From Amycolatopsis sp. NBRC 101858 (GTDB lineage: Bacteria; Actinomycetota; Actinomycetes; Mycobacteriales; Pseudonocardiaceae), in contig NZ_BSTD01000002.1 of assembly GCF_030269325.1 (NCBI RefSeq), positions 1,240,001 to 1,304,000 on the forward strand: DNA of 64,000 nt, read 5' to 3'. Within the stretch, counting starts at the first letter, position 1. Every line of letters begins with the position of its first letter. The notes beneath the pieces were generated by a model, which was not told where the DNA came from, searched no databases, and saw nothing but the letters and a program-made list of their open reading frames with translations. This document shows, piece by piece, positions 8,574 through 18,416 of this stretch. Both the position numbers and the translations under genes were made by a program.

Positions 8574-10235
8574 ATGGCCGAGCTGAGCAGCTACCTCCGG
8601 CACCTGCCCCCGGTGCTGTGGTCCGGGGACCCGGCACCGCCCGGGTTCTCCCTCGGTGCCTTCCTGCGGATCTTCGAGAAGGTCCTCACCGGGATCGACG
8701 ACGACGTCGAGGTCTCCCACGGCGACCACGCCCACCCGGCGATCACCGAGCTGGTCGCCCGCCAGCACGAGCTGTTCGACCCGTGGCGCACGCCGGCGGA
8801 GTTCCTGCCGTACCTGGCCTCCTGGGTGGGCCTGGAGTTCCCGACGCTGCAGCGGCAGCCGCTGTGGGACGAATACCAGCAGCGGAAGGCGACCGCCGAG
8901 ATCGCGAGCATCGAGCGGCAGCGCGGGCTGCGCAGCGGCCTGAACCGCTACCTCGACCTGTACACGGTCGGCCAGACCCACCCGCGCGTCGTCCTCGACG
9001 ACGGACGGCGGCTGCTGGTGACCAAGCCCGCGCGCGGGCGCCTCGCGCCGATCGCCGGCCTGGTCACCCAGGGCCCGGTGCTCGCCGGCGGCCTGCCGAC
9101 GGGAGCGGTCGTCAGCGACGGCCTGATCCGGCCGCAGTGCGTCACCCCGGCACCCGACGGCGGCCTGTTCGTCGGGGACATCGGGGCGCCGAGCGCCAGC
9201 GGCGTGCCGTTGAAGAGCCGGGTGTTCCGGATCAGCGCCACCGGCGGGTACGACCTGACCGGCACGCCGCCGAAGCCGCAGCCGCTCGTCGGCTCCGACG
9301 TCATCCAGGTGCCGGTCGTCGCGCTGGCGGTCCGGCCGGCCGGCGACGGGCTGCCGGAGAACCTCTACATCGTGGACCGGTCCGGCAAGGTGTTCGCGCT
9401 GCCCGCGCCCTACACCGGGAAGACCGCGACCCAGGTGACGACGGTGGCGCCCGGGGGCAACACGACGATCGCGCCGGTGGCCATGGCCGTGGACACCAAC
9501 GGGGACCTGCTGATCCTGGACCGCGGCGACGGGTCCGGCACGACCAACCCGCCGAAGATCATCACCATCAAGCCCAGCCCGCTGACGGTGACGCGCAAGA
9601 ACCTCACGACCGTCGTCGAGCCGCTGTCGCTGCTGGTGCAGGCCGACGGGAAGCTGATCGTCGGCGACGGCGGCAACCAGGCGCCCACCGGGCCCGAGCA
9701 GCTGCCCGGCAACCTGGTCCGGATCACCCGCAGCGGGACCACCTGGACCGAGGCCGCGCTGCTGCCGGCGGCCAACCCGCTGGTCGCGCCGACCGGGCTG
9801 GTCCAGCCGGGTGGCCGGCTCTACGTGCTCGACGCGGGCCTGAAACCGTTCTCGCCGCCCAACGTCGACCCGTTCCTGCTGAACGTCGCCGACCCGGCCG
9901 TGGTGTACGCCGTCGACCTGCAGGCGTCCCCGGTCACCGTCACCCCGGTGACGGAGCCGGGCAACATCGTCTACCCGACCGGGCTGGCCACCTCCGGCGA
10001 CCGGCTGGTCATCTGCGACCCCGGGCAGCCCGAGGTGGCCGGCGGGGTCGTGCCGGTCTGGTCCCGGCTGCTGCCGTGCCGGATCGACGTGGTGATCCAC
10101 TTCCTCGTGGCGCGCGTGCCGGCCGACCCCGACGAGCGCTCGGCCGTGCTGCGCCAGGTGGTCGGCACCATCCGCACCGTCGTCGAGCAGCGGAAACCGG
10201 CGCACGGCATGTGGAACCTGGTCACCGAATTCTGA
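8574..10235 (+). CDS. gpI-like tail/baseplate protein (Afp12-like) interrupted by an NHL-type beta-propeller
   Basis: Tail protein of the TIGR02242 (phage P2 gpI-like) group, 553 residues; AGGAAG precedes the ATG. Residues ~1-130 carry the family core: LPPVLW, FDPWRTPAEFLPYLASWVGL, then RGLRSGLNRYLDLYTVG. The matching C-terminal strand appears only at ~505-550 (RIDVVIHFLVARV ... KPAHGMWNLVTEF). Between them lie ~370 residues of repeated strands with LYIVDRSGKVFAL, DLLILDRGDG, KLIVGDGGN and RLYVLDAG, the look of an NHL/SMP-30-like propeller. In eCIS particles this family links the baseplate to the fibres; an inserted propeller could display a binding surface. It sits between baseplate J and fibre-like genes, as in eCIS clusters. 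Confidence 0.82.
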   Translation: MAELSSYLRHLPPVLWSGDPAPPGFSLGAFLRIFEKVLTGIDDDVEVSHGDHAHPAITELVARQHELFDPWRTPAEFLPYLASWVGLEFPTLQRQPLWDEYQQRKATAEIASIERQRGLRSGLNRYLDLYTVGQTHPRVVLDDGRRLLVTKPARGRLAPIAGLVTQGPVLAGGLPTGAVVSDGLIRPQCVTPAPDGGLFVGDIGAPSASGVPLKSRVFRISATGGYDLTGTPPKPQPLVGSDVIQVPVVALAVRPAGDGLPENLYIVDRSGKVFALPAPYTGKTATQVTTVAPGGNTTIAPVAMAVDTNGDLLILDRGDGSGTTNPPKIITIKPSPLTVTRKNLTTVVEPLSLLVQADGKLIVGDGGNQAPTGPEQLPGNLVRITRSGTTWTEAALLPAANPLVAPTGLVQPGGRLYVLDAGLKPFSPPNVDPFLLNVADPAVVYAVDLQASPVTVTPVTEPGNIVYPTGLATSGDRLVICDPGQPEVAGGVVPVWSRLLPCRIDVVIHFLVARVPADPDERSAVLRQVVGTIRTVVEQRKPAHGMWNLVTEF

Positions 10236-10258
10236 AGTTTCGTCAGGGAGGGGAAGAA

Positions 10259-10468
10259 ATGCGTGCACAACTCCAGGCCCGGCTCACCGAGCTGACGCGG
10301 GACCACCAGCTCGGCCAGGGCCGGCTGGCGGAGCTCGACCGGGAACAGGCGGCGCTGCGGGAAACCCTGCTGCGCATCAGCGGCGCGATGCAGGTGCTCG
10401 AAGAGCTCCTCGGCACCGCGAACACCAACGGGCAGCAGGCCGGTTCCGAGACCGCCGCGGCCCACTGA
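10259..10468 (+). CDS. Small coiled-coil protein of the eCIS-like operon
   Basis: 69 residues, start ATG at 10259 preceded by GGGAGGGGAAG. The body (residues ~3-55) is one charged amphipathic helix with heptad-spaced leucines (LQARLTELTRDHQLGQGRLA) and ends in a small polar tail. No known domain is recognised. It lies 23 bp after the tail-protein gene and 28 bp before the fibre-like gene on the same strand, so it is probably co-transcribed. Small coiled-coil proteins in such a position may be assembly chaperones or structural trimerisation pieces; this is inference from position only. Confidence 0.7.
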   Translation: MRAQLQARLTELTRDHQLGQGRLAELDREQAALRETLLRISGAMQVLEELLGTANTNGQQAGSETAAAH

Positions 10469-10496
10469 CCGTGACCACTATGGGGAGGACACCGAG

Positions 10497-12758
10497 ATGA
10501 CGAGTTTACCGTTGGTGCGCACCGAATACATGAACGTCAGCACCAACACCGTGCGCACCGGCGCCACGTCGCACGGCGAGAGCCTGACCGACATGGAGTC
10601 CTACGTCATGCGCCACGGCCAGGTGGCCGCGTCGGCCCTGCACGCCTGGGGCGTCGCCGAGGGGCTGGCCGTGCTGGCCGCGCCGGATCCGACGAGCCTG
10701 ACCGTGCAGCCGGGGGTCGCGCTGGACTCGGCGGGGCACCTGATCGTGCTCGCCGCGAACGGCTTCGCCATCACCGATCCGAACGTCGACCCGGGCCAGG
10801 TCGCCAACGTCCCGACCGTGCAGGTCGCCGCGGACGGCGTCGTCCTCACGGCCACCGGGCTGACCGGCGACCGCTACCTCACCCTCACCTGGCGGGAGGT
10901 GATCGACCCGAACTCCCCCAGCAGCGCCCCGACCCTCCTGCACGCGCCGTGGCTGCGCCTGCAGCCCGTCGCCGAGGTCCCCGACACCGGCGACCAGGTC
11001 GTCCTCGCGCACGTCGTGCTGAGCAACCAGAACCAGATCACGGCGCTGACCGCCGACCACCGGCGCGTCGCCGGGATCCCGGCCGGGCGGCTGGAACTGC
11101 GGCGCTCGCGCAGCAACGGCGGCCCGCCGGCGACGGTCGACCAGCTGCCCGCCGGCGAGCTCCAGGCCACCGACGGCGGCGGCGTCGCGATGAACCTGCT
11201 GCTGGCCAACGGAACCAGCCAGCCGGTGCTGAGCGCCGACCCGGCGGGCACGCTCGCCCTGCTGCCCAGCGGCGGCAACGCCGGGGTCGGCCTGCACGGC
11301 TCGCCCCCGCGGCGCACCCTGCACGTCGAGGGCAGCGAGGTCCACAGTGGCGGCTCCGGCGGCGGGTTCTCCTTCGCCAGCCGGACGACCGGCAGCTTCG
11401 TCGAGAACCCCACGGCGGGCGAGCGCTGGTCGTGGTACGCGGCGGGCGGCACCGCGCGGCTCTGGTCCGGCTCCGACCAGTTCGTCTTCGGGACCAACGC
11501 CGGCGGCACGCGCGTGCAGGCGGGCGGCGTGGGCGCGCCGCTGGAGCTGAGCGCGATCGGCGGCGCCCTCGGCAAGCTCGCGCTGACCACGACCACGATC
11601 GCGGCCCGCCGCTCCGACGGCGTCGAGACCGTCGTCGTCGACACCGTGAACGGGCGGATCGGGCAGGGCACCGCCACCCCGACCCACCCGCTGCACGTCA
11701 CCGCGAACCGCGGCATCCGGCAGAACTCGCTGTACGTCGGCGGCACCACGGGGTGGAGCAGCCTGACCTACAACGCGTTCCACAACGACGCGAACACCGA
11801 CTGGGTCTTCCCCGATCCGAGCCGGCCCGGCGTCACCCTGGAGATGGACGACAACGGCGGCACCCCGCGGTTCCAGGTCTACACCACCACGCCCACCAAC
11901 AAGACTGCGTGGCAGCTCCGGCTGGGGATCGACGGCACCACCGGCAAGGTGACCATCCCCGGGCAGCTCAGCCTGAGCACCGGCGGCTCCTCGAGCGGCC
12001 CGTTCAGCGTGTCCTCGAACGCCGCGAACACCAACGCGTTCTCCGCCACGAACAACAACGGCGTGGCGATCTGCGCGCTGAACAACAGCAACGCCGGGTC
12101 GACGGTGCAGATCCTGGGTGGCGAAACCGGGCTGTCGGTGCTCGGCGCCTCCTTCCAGGCAGCCTCGTTCAACGGCGACGTCCGCGTCACCGGGACGCTG
12201 TCGGCCAACGCCAAGCAGTTCGTGATCGACCACCCGCTCGACCCGGAGAACCGCTACCTCAACCACGTCGCCATCGAGTCGAGCGAGCGGACCGTCGTCT
12301 ACAGCGGCAACGTCGAGTGCGATGAGGACGGCAGCGCGACGGTGCGGCTGCCGGAGTGGCTGGAGGCGCTGGCGGACGACTTCCGCTACCAGCTCACCTG
12401 CGTCGGCGGGCGGTCGGACGTGTACGTCTCGGCAGAGATGAAGGACAACGCCTTCGGGATCGCCGGGGGCAGCGCCGGGCAGCGGGTTTCCTGGCAGGTC
12501 ACCGGCGTCCGCCACGACGCGTGGGCGGAGTCCCACCAGTTCTTCGTCGAGGAGGACAAGCCCGAGCGGGAGCGCGGCTTCTACCGGAACCCGGAAGCGT
12601 TCGGGAAGGACGTCACGGCGGGCGTGCAGTGGGTCGACACCGAGCAGGTGCGCCAGGCGCACCCCCTGGCGACCCGGCACTTCGTCCGCCGGCACGCCGA
12701 GCAGGAAGCCACCCGGCTGCGGGTGCAGGCCGAGCGGAAGCTGGCCATGGCCCGGTGA
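10497..12758 (+). CDS. Tail-fibre-like protein of the contractile-injection region
   Basis: 753 residues, ATG with GGGGAGGAC upstream. Residues ~1-190 are a conserved head found with baseplates (NVSTNTVRTGATSHGE, then AWGVAEGLAV and VQPGVALDSAGHLIVL). The middle is low-complexity Gly/Ser/Thr/Asn-rich beta structure typical of fibre shafts. Residues ~570-670 form a module seen at the ends of many phage-like fibres and surface proteins (FVIDHPLDPENRYLNHVAIES ... FRYQLTCVGG ... VSWQVTGVRHDAWA). A charged helical tail follows (RHFVRRHAEQEATRLRVQAERK). It probably forms or anchors the target-binding fibre (Afp13 position). A strong hairpin lies just behind the gene. Confidence 0.75.
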   Translation: MTSLPLVRTEYMNVSTNTVRTGATSHGESLTDMESYVMRHGQVAASALHAWGVAEGLAVLAAPDPTSLTVQPGVALDSAGHLIVLAANGFAITDPNVDPGQVANVPTVQVAADGVVLTATGLTGDRYLTLTWREVIDPNSPSSAPTLLHAPWLRLQPVAEVPDTGDQVVLAHVVLSNQNQITALTADHRRVAGIPAGRLELRRSRSNGGPPATVDQLPAGELQATDGGGVAMNLLLANGTSQPVLSADPAGTLALLPSGGNAGVGLHGSPPRRTLHVEGSEVHSGGSGGGFSFASRTTGSFVENPTAGERWSWYAAGGTARLWSGSDQFVFGTNAGGTRVQAGGVGAPLELSAIGGALGKLALTTTTIAARRSDGVETVVVDTVNGRIGQGTATPTHPLHVTANRGIRQNSLYVGGTTGWSSLTYNAFHNDANTDWVFPDPSRPGVTLEMDDNGGTPRFQVYTTTPTNKTAWQLRLGIDGTTGKVTIPGQLSLSTGGSSSGPFSVSSNAANTNAFSATNNNGVAICALNNSNAGSTVQILGGETGLSVLGASFQAASFNGDVRVTGTLSANAKQFVIDHPLDPENRYLNHVAIESSERTVVYSGNVECDEDGSATVRLPEWLEALADDFRYQLTCVGGRSDVYVSAEMKDNAFGIAGGSAGQRVSWQVTGVRHDAWAESHQFFVEEDKPERERGFYRNPEAFGKDVTAGVQWVDTEQVRQAHPLATRHFVRRHAEQEATRLRVQAERKLAMAR

Positions 12759-12761
12759 GCC

Positions 12762-12810
12762 GCCGAAGGACGCCTTCGGCGGACCTCGTGCCCTGAAGGC
12801 GTCCTTCGGC
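12762..12810. terminator. Hairpin terminator between fibre-like and DUF4157 genes
   Basis: A perfect 16-bp stem (12762-12777 with 12795-12810) around a 17-nt loop begins right after the TGA at 12758. Each arm is itself nearly palindromic (core GAAGGACGCCTTC and its complement), so each could also fold alone. It may end the tail operon or reduce read-through into the DUF4157 gene. Confidence 0.65.
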
Positions 12811-12839
12811 TCCGGCAGCAACGCGAAAGGGGAAGGCCG

Positions 12840-15800
12840 GTGGAACGGGCCGAGAAGACCTCCGGAGCCAAGGGTTCCGTCCAGGGCACCAAGCGACCGG
12901 GCACGGCCGCCGGCCCGGCGGCGGCTCCGCTGTCCCCGCTGGGGCTGATCCAGCGGTTCGCCGGCAACCGCGCGGCCGGGCAGATCCTGCACCGGTGCGG
13001 ACCCGAACCGTGCGAATGCTCGGCCGGGAAGCAGCGGGAGGCCGCCGGTTACGCGGGAATCCCGGTCAGCCACCCGAACGATCCCGCCGAGCGGGACGCC
13101 GACCGGGCGGCCGACGAAGTGCTCCGGGTGCGCGACGACGAGCTGGGCCCGGTGCGGGAGCACCACCCGGAAGACGCCGGGGTCGTCCACCGGTCCGCCG
13201 CCCACGACGCGGCCGGCCCGGCACTGGCGGCCCCGGTGCGGGCGGCGCTCGCCGCCGGGCAGCCGCTCGACGCGGTCACCCGCGCCTGGTTCGAACCCCG
13301 CTTCGGGGTGTCGCTGGACGGGGTTCGCGTGCACACCGGCCCGGCGGCCGCCGACTCGGCGCGTGAGCTGGACGCGCGCGCCTACACCGTCGGCTCGGAC
13401 ATCGCCTTCGGGGCCGGGGAATACGCGCCGGGCACCCCGGCCGGGCGGCGGCTCCTCGCCCACGAACTGGCCCACGTCGTCAGCCCGGCCGGACCCGGGG
13501 TGTACCGGCAGCCGGCCCCGGCCGACACGTTCCACGACCGGGACAAGGGCCCGGTGCGGCCGAGCTCGAAGTCCTACACCTTCCAGGGCGTCGAACTGTC
13601 GACCGACCCCGCCTACACCCGCCGGGAGCTGAAACTCCTCGTCCGGCGGTTCGGGATCAAGGGACTCGAGCTGTGGTACGGCGTGCTGCACGGCACCCGC
13701 ACCCAGATCGCCCTGCCGTTCTCCGCGCACGCCCGCGCGTTCGGCGGCCTGCGCCCGCGCACCCCGATGGACGCGCAGCGGGACATGGCGAACGACGCCG
13801 TCCGCGGCGAGATCGGCGCGCAGGCCGTCGCCGTGGTGGACAAGATCTACCCGGAGGTCCTGGCCGAGGCGCAGGCGTTCCGCGCGTCCTTCCAGCGCTC
13901 GCTGCGCCGGTCCCTCGAACACCTGCTCAGGGAGAGCGAGCTCCGGATCCGGACGCAGCGGATGCGCTACGGGCTCCAGGCGGACCCGGCCCACCCCGAC
14001 GAGGTGGTTGCCGCGGACACCGTCTCGTTCCGCGCGGTGGTCGGCGCGGCGCAGGACCTCCTGGTCATCCGCCGCCGGGTCGACCGGCTCCGCGGGGAAC
14101 AGCACGCGCTGCTGGAGATCACGAACGCCAAGGCGGGCACGACCCGGCTGCCCGAACGGAACCGGGCCCGGTACGACGAGCTGGGCAAGCAGGCGGCCGA
14201 GATCGAAAAGACCTACGACGAGGCCCGGGTGTCCGCCGCTTCCCGGCATCCCGCGCTGGGCGCGGTCCTGGACGACGCCGGCGCCGCCGCGACGTTCGAG
14301 CTGGAGAACCTCGCGACCGGCGACCGGCGCGGCACGGTGCGCCGCATCGGCCGGTCCCGCGGCACGGCCGCGGGACTCGAAGACGTCATGCGGAGCCGGG
14401 AGCGGAGCATCGGCAAGGTCCGGGAGAAGGCCGACGGCGACCCGGAACTGCTGTGGGCGCTGCCCGAGATCGTCGCGCTCACGAAGGCCGTGCTCGGCAC
14501 GGACGGCAACATCATGGCCGACGGGATCATCAAGGAGAAGCTCGACGAGCTCCAGTTCGAAGAGGCCCTGAAGAGCTCGTTCCTGCTCGTCGCCCAGCTG
14601 GCGCTGCTGATCCCGAGCGGTGGTACGAGCTTGGCGGGGACGGCGGCGCTGTCGGGCTACCAGGCCGCCCGCAGCGTGGACAACTACCGGTACCAGTCCG
14701 CGCTGGCCTCGACCGACCTGAACAAGCGGGCGTACGCGATCGCCGCCGAGGACCCGTCGCTGGCCTGGGTCGCGCTGGACGTCGCCTTCGCCATCCTCGA
14801 CGCCAAGGCCGCGGTGCACGCGTTCCGGGAACTGCGCCCGCTGGCCCGGGCGGCGCTGCTCGGCAAGGAGGCCGACGCGGCCGCGCTCGCGACCCGGGCC
14901 GACGGGTTCGGCCAGGGGCTCGGCAAGCGGCTGCTGGACCGGCTCGCCGTCCTGCGCAAGCGCCCGGAGGCGGTCCGGTTGCTCGGCGCGGCGGGCGAGG
15001 CGGAGGTGAAGGCCGTCGCCGAGGCGGCCGAAACGATCGGGCGCGAGGCGAGTGCGGCGGAACGGATCGCGGGCGTCGCCGGCCACGACGTCAAGGTCAC
15101 CAGGTCCGGCGCGCTGGTGGTGTGCAGCGAGTGCATGTGGCTGCGGGAACGGTTCGCCACCGAGCTGGCCGGGAACCCGGCGCTGAGCAGCCGGATGGCC
15201 ACGGCGGAAGCCAAGGCCAGGGCCGGTGCGCTCGACGCGGCGAGCAAGGCGGAGGTCGGCGCCCTCACCACGGAGCTGCAACGGCTCCGGGAGACCCGGC
15301 TCGTCGCCGAGTTCGGGCCGGCCGCGGCCAAGGCGGCCGCCGCCGGTGACGCCCGTGCCGCCTATCAGACGGTGCTGCGGCGGCGGCCGGGGCTCGATCG
15401 CGAGCTGACCGAACTGGAGCGGCGGCTGGCGGCCGCGCCGCGGCTGAACCCGGCCGACGCCGCCCGCGTGGACCGGCTCACCGCGCAGCTGGAGCGGCTG
15501 CGCTCGATCGACACGATCAGTGTGGCGCCGCGCAACGGGCGGATCGTCGAAGTGTCCCTGGACCGGACCGCCGCGAACTACTTCGAGCACGTCGCCTCGG
15601 TGGTCCCCGGTCCCCCGGTCGTGCTGGAGTTCCCCGACGGCAGCCGCGTCTGGCGGGACACCGTCGGCGGTCCCATCCGGCACGAGTCCACGCTCGGCGG
15701 TTCGCTGGGGCGGGCCGGGACGGAGAACGCGAAGTACGCCACGGGCGCGCACGGCAACCTGCCGGCCGGGCCGAAGTACGAGCGCGCCCACACGTCCGGT

Positions 15801-16184
15801 CAGGGAACCGGGTTCGAGAGCCCGTACGCCATCTACTACGCACCCGAGTACGTCAACCAGACGCTGCAGAACCAGGGCATCGAGACCTACCTGCGGGACA
15901 TCACCGCCGGCGCCCAGCCGGGCGAGTCGTTCCGGGTGGTGACCCGGACGCAGCCGCACCCGGACACGTTGCGGCTGGCCACGATCGACTACAGCATCCT
16001 GCGCCAGACCGGCGACCGGGTCGAGGAGATCGCGTCCTACTCGATCGTGGTCAGCAGTTCGGCCGAGCACCCCGTGGTGACGGCGGGCGCGCTCCGGTTC
16101 GCCCCGACGAGCACCGGGCGGGCGATGGCCACCCGCTTCCCGATCCCGCCACCGCTGACCGGCCCCGCCCGCTTCGCCTACTAG
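12840..16184 (+). CDS. DUF4157 (eCIS-core) protein with a polymorphic-toxin-like C-terminus
   Basis: 1114 residues; GTG start with AAAGGGGAAGG upstream. Near residue 36 is the short motif LIQRFAGNRA that begins many eCIS cargo proteins. At ~130-215 is the DUF4157/eCIS-core domain (FEPRFGVSLDGVRVHTG, RAYTVGSDIAFG) ending in the zinc-protease-like HELAH near 207. A long Ala/Arg-rich helical middle follows, with a CSECMW metal-like pair near 760. The last ~200 residues form a compact domain with KYERAHTSGQGTGFESPYAI and APEYVNQTLQNQGIE. This resembles toxin tips called polymorphic toxin type 4, from memory and unverified. Likely an eCIS-loaded effector; no obvious immunity gene adjoins it. It stands in its own unit after a hairpin. 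Confidence 0.8.
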   Translation: MERAEKTSGAKGSVQGTKRPGTAAGPAAAPLSPLGLIQRFAGNRAAGQILHRCGPEPCECSAGKQREAAGYAGIPVSHPNDPAERDADRAADEVLRVRDDELGPVREHHPEDAGVVHRSAAHDAAGPALAAPVRAALAAGQPLDAVTRAWFEPRFGVSLDGVRVHTGPAAADSARELDARAYTVGSDIAFGAGEYAPGTPAGRRLLAHELAHVVSPAGPGVYRQPAPADTFHDRDKGPVRPSSKSYTFQGVELSTDPAYTRRELKLLVRRFGIKGLELWYGVLHGTRTQIALPFSAHARAFGGLRPRTPMDAQRDMANDAVRGEIGAQAVAVVDKIYPEVLAEAQAFRASFQRSLRRSLEHLLRESELRIRTQRMRYGLQADPAHPDEVVAADTVSFRAVVGAAQDLLVIRRRVDRLRGEQHALLEITNAKAGTTRLPERNRARYDELGKQAAEIEKTYDEARVSAASRHPALGAVLDDAGAAATFELENLATGDRRGTVRRIGRSRGTAAGLEDVMRSRERSIGKVREKADGDPELLWALPEIVALTKAVLGTDGNIMADGIIKEKLDELQFEEALKSSFLLVAQLALLIPSGGTSLAGTAALSGYQAARSVDNYRYQSALASTDLNKRAYAIAAEDPSLAWVALDVAFAILDAKAAVHAFRELRPLARAALLGKEADAAALATRADGFGQGLGKRLLDRLAVLRKRPEAVRLLGAAGEAEVKAVAEAAETIGREASAAERIAGVAGHDVKVTRSGALVVCSECMWLRERFATELAGNPALSSRMATAEAKARAGALDAASKAEVGALTTELQRLRETRLVAEFGPAAAKAAAAGDARAAYQTVLRRRPGLDRELTELERRLAAAPRLNPADAARVDRLTAQLERLRSIDTISVAPRNGRIVEVSLDRTAANYFEHVASVVPGPPVVLEFPDGSRVWRDTVGGPIRHESTLGGSLGRAGTENAKYATGAHGNLPAGPKYERAHTSGQGTGFESPYAIYYAPEYVNQTLQNQGIETYLRDITAGAQPGESFRVVTRTQPHPDTLRLATIDYSILRQTGDRVEEIASYSIVVSSSAEHPVVTAGALRFAPTSTGRAMATRFPIPPPLTGPARFAY

Positions 16185-16293
16185 TGCCACGGGATCCGGC
16201 CGGCCCGCCCGTTGGCGCACACCGCACGGTCCGAAAGGGAGGTATCCGGCGGACCCCCTTCGCGCTCTTGTCCGCGTGGGAGAAAGTCGTGGA

Positions 16294-18267
16294 GTGGGCA
16301 CGCGAAGACCGCCGGACGACGGCACGGCACCGCCGCCGTTTCGGGTCCTCGGGCCGTTCGAGGTGTGCGTCGACGACCGGCGGCTCGAGCTCGGCGGTCC
16401 GCGGATCCGGACCCTGCTCGCGCTGCTGACCGCGAACGCCGGCCGGGTGATGCAGGTGGGTGCGCTGGTCGACGCCCTGTGGGGCACGGATGCCCCGCCG
16501 GACGGCGCGCAGACCGTGCGGACCTACGTCTCGCGGCTGCGTCGTTCGCTGTCCGCGGCGGGTCAGCTCATCGTCACCCACCCGGTCGGCTACGCGCTGC
16601 GCCTGGTGCCGGGCGCGCTCGACGCCGGGAACTTCGAACGTCTTGTCGCCACCGGACGGGACGCGCTCACGGCATCGCGGCACGCGGACGCCGTCACTCG
16701 ACTGGCTTCGGCGCTCGAGCTGTGGCGCGGCGACGCCTACGCCGACTTCGGTGACGTCCCGCTGCTGCGCTCGGAAGCCGGCCGGCTGGCCGCGATGCGC
16801 CTGGCCGCCACCGAAGACCGGATCGACGCCGAACTCGCCACCGGCGCGAGCTCGGGCCTGCTCGACGAGCTGACCGAGCTGACCGAGCGGCACCCCGGCC
16901 ACGACCGGGTGTGGGGCCAGCTGATGATCGCGCTGTACCGGGCGGGCCGGCAGGCCGACGCGGTGGAGGTGTTCGGGCGCGCCCGTGCCGTGCTCGCCGG
17001 GCGGTTCGGTCTCGACCCTTCGGCGCGGCTGACGGAAATCCACCGCCGGCTCCTGAACAACGACACCCGGTTGCTCGGTGTCCCCGCCGCCGTCACCACC
17101 ACCTCGGCGCCGGCCCGCGACGACCTTCCCGGTGCCGTCGCCCGCTTCACCGGCCGCGCGGCCGAGCTGTCCCGGCTCCTGGCCGTGCCCACCGGCCCGC
17201 CGGCCGCCGTCGCGGCGATCGACGGGATGCCCGGCATCGGCAAGACGACGCTGGCCGTGCACGCCGCGCACCGCCTCGCGGACCACTACCGCGACGCCCG
17301 GCTCTTCCTCGACCTGCACGGGCACACCCCCGGCCGGGCGCCGACGCCGCCGTCGGCCGCGCTGGACACGCTGCTGCGGGCCCTCGGTGTGCCGGGCGGC
17401 CGGATCCCGGACGACCTCGACGCGCGTGCGGCGCTCTGGCGGGCGGAGCTGGCCACCCGGTCGGTGCTGGTGGTGCTCGACGACGCCGCCGACCTCGCGC
17501 AGGTCCGCCCGCTCCTGCCCGGCACCGCGCGGACCCTGGTGCTGGTCACCGGCAGGCATCGCCTGGTCGGCCTGGACTCCGCGCTCAGCGTGTCCCTGGA
17601 CGTGCTGCCGGAAGCGGACGCCGCCGCGTTGTTCGCCGGCGTCCTCGGCGACGACCGCGCCGCCGACGCCGGTGCCGTCCACGACGTCGTCGACCGGTGC
17701 GGGTACCTGCCCCTGGCGATCCGGCTGGCGGCGGCCCGGCTGCGGGCCCGGCCGTCGTGGCCGGTGCGGTACCTGGCCGAGCGGCTGCGCGGGCTCGGCT
17801 GGCCCCTCGCCGAACTCGAGGCGGACGGCTGCGGTGTCGCCGCGGCCCTCGCGCCGTCCTGCGACCGCCTGGCCCCGCCCGCGCGGCGGCTGTTCCGGCT
17901 CCTGGGGCTGCACCCGGGCCCGGACTTCGACGCACCCGCCGCCGCGGCGCTCGCCGCCGTCGCCGTGCCGGAAGCCGAACGGCTGCTGGAGCACCTCGTC
18001 GACGACCACCTGCTGCGCCCGTCCGCCGCCGGCCGCTACCGGTTCCACGCGCTGGTGCGGCGGCACGCCCACGCCGCCGCGCTGGCCGAAGAGCCCGAGC
18101 CCGAACGCCGTGCGGCGCTGCGCCGGGTGCTGGAGTTCTCCCGGCACACCGCCCGCCGGCCGTCGATCAGCCTCGGCCCGGCGGCGGCCGTCACGTTCGC
18201 GTCGAGCGCCCCGGCCGAGCCGGTGGAAGTCACGCCGTGGGCCGGATTCGCCGGAGAAATCCTCTAG
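16294..18267 (+). CDS. AfsR/SARP-family transcriptional regulator with NB-ARC ATPase domain
   Basis: About 657 residues. An OmpR-like winged helix (residues ~10-95, beginning FRVLGPFEVCVDDRRLELGG) is followed by the bacterial transcriptional activation domain (~100-245) and an NB-ARC-type STAND ATPase with P-loop GMPGIGKTT near 310. The C-terminal TPR domain of full AfsR proteins is absent. The GTG at 16294 is preferred because GGGAGAAAG ends 7 nt ahead of it; an in-frame GTG at 16276 has no ribosome site. Such proteins activate secondary-metabolite genes by binding direct repeats near the -35 region. It stands alone between the DUF4157 gene and a glycosidase gene, so its target is uncertain. 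Confidence 0.9.
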   Translation: MGTRRPPDDGTAPPPFRVLGPFEVCVDDRRLELGGPRIRTLLALLTANAGRVMQVGALVDALWGTDAPPDGAQTVRTYVSRLRRSLSAAGQLIVTHPVGYALRLVPGALDAGNFERLVATGRDALTASRHADAVTRLASALELWRGDAYADFGDVPLLRSEAGRLAAMRLAATEDRIDAELATGASSGLLDELTELTERHPGHDRVWGQLMIALYRAGRQADAVEVFGRARAVLAGRFGLDPSARLTEIHRRLLNNDTRLLGVPAAVTTTSAPARDDLPGAVARFTGRAAELSRLLAVPTGPPAAVAAIDGMPGIGKTTLAVHAAHRLADHYRDARLFLDLHGHTPGRAPTPPSAALDTLLRALGVPGGRIPDDLDARAALWRAELATRSVLVVLDDAADLAQVRPLLPGTARTLVLVTGRHRLVGLDSALSVSLDVLPEADAAALFAGVLGDDRAADAGAVHDVVDRCGYLPLAIRLAAARLRARPSWPVRYLAERLRGLGWPLAELEADGCGVAAALAPSCDRLAPPARRLFRLLGLHPGPDFDAPAAAALAAVAVPEAERLLEHLVDDHLLRPSAAGRYRFHALVRRHAHAAALAEEPEPERRAALRRVLEFSRHTARRPSISLGPAAAVTFASSAPAEPVEVTPWAGFAGEIL

Positions 18268-18416
18268 CGGGCTTTCGTCGGATTGGTGCCTATTCTCCGA
18301 ACCCAGTGCGCGATCCGGGAATATCCCTGCCACGAAACGGATCCGCGCCGGATGGGCCGTCCGGGTGCACCCGGACGGAAACCCAGTGGACTGGACCACC
18401 CGCACCTCGTGAACTG

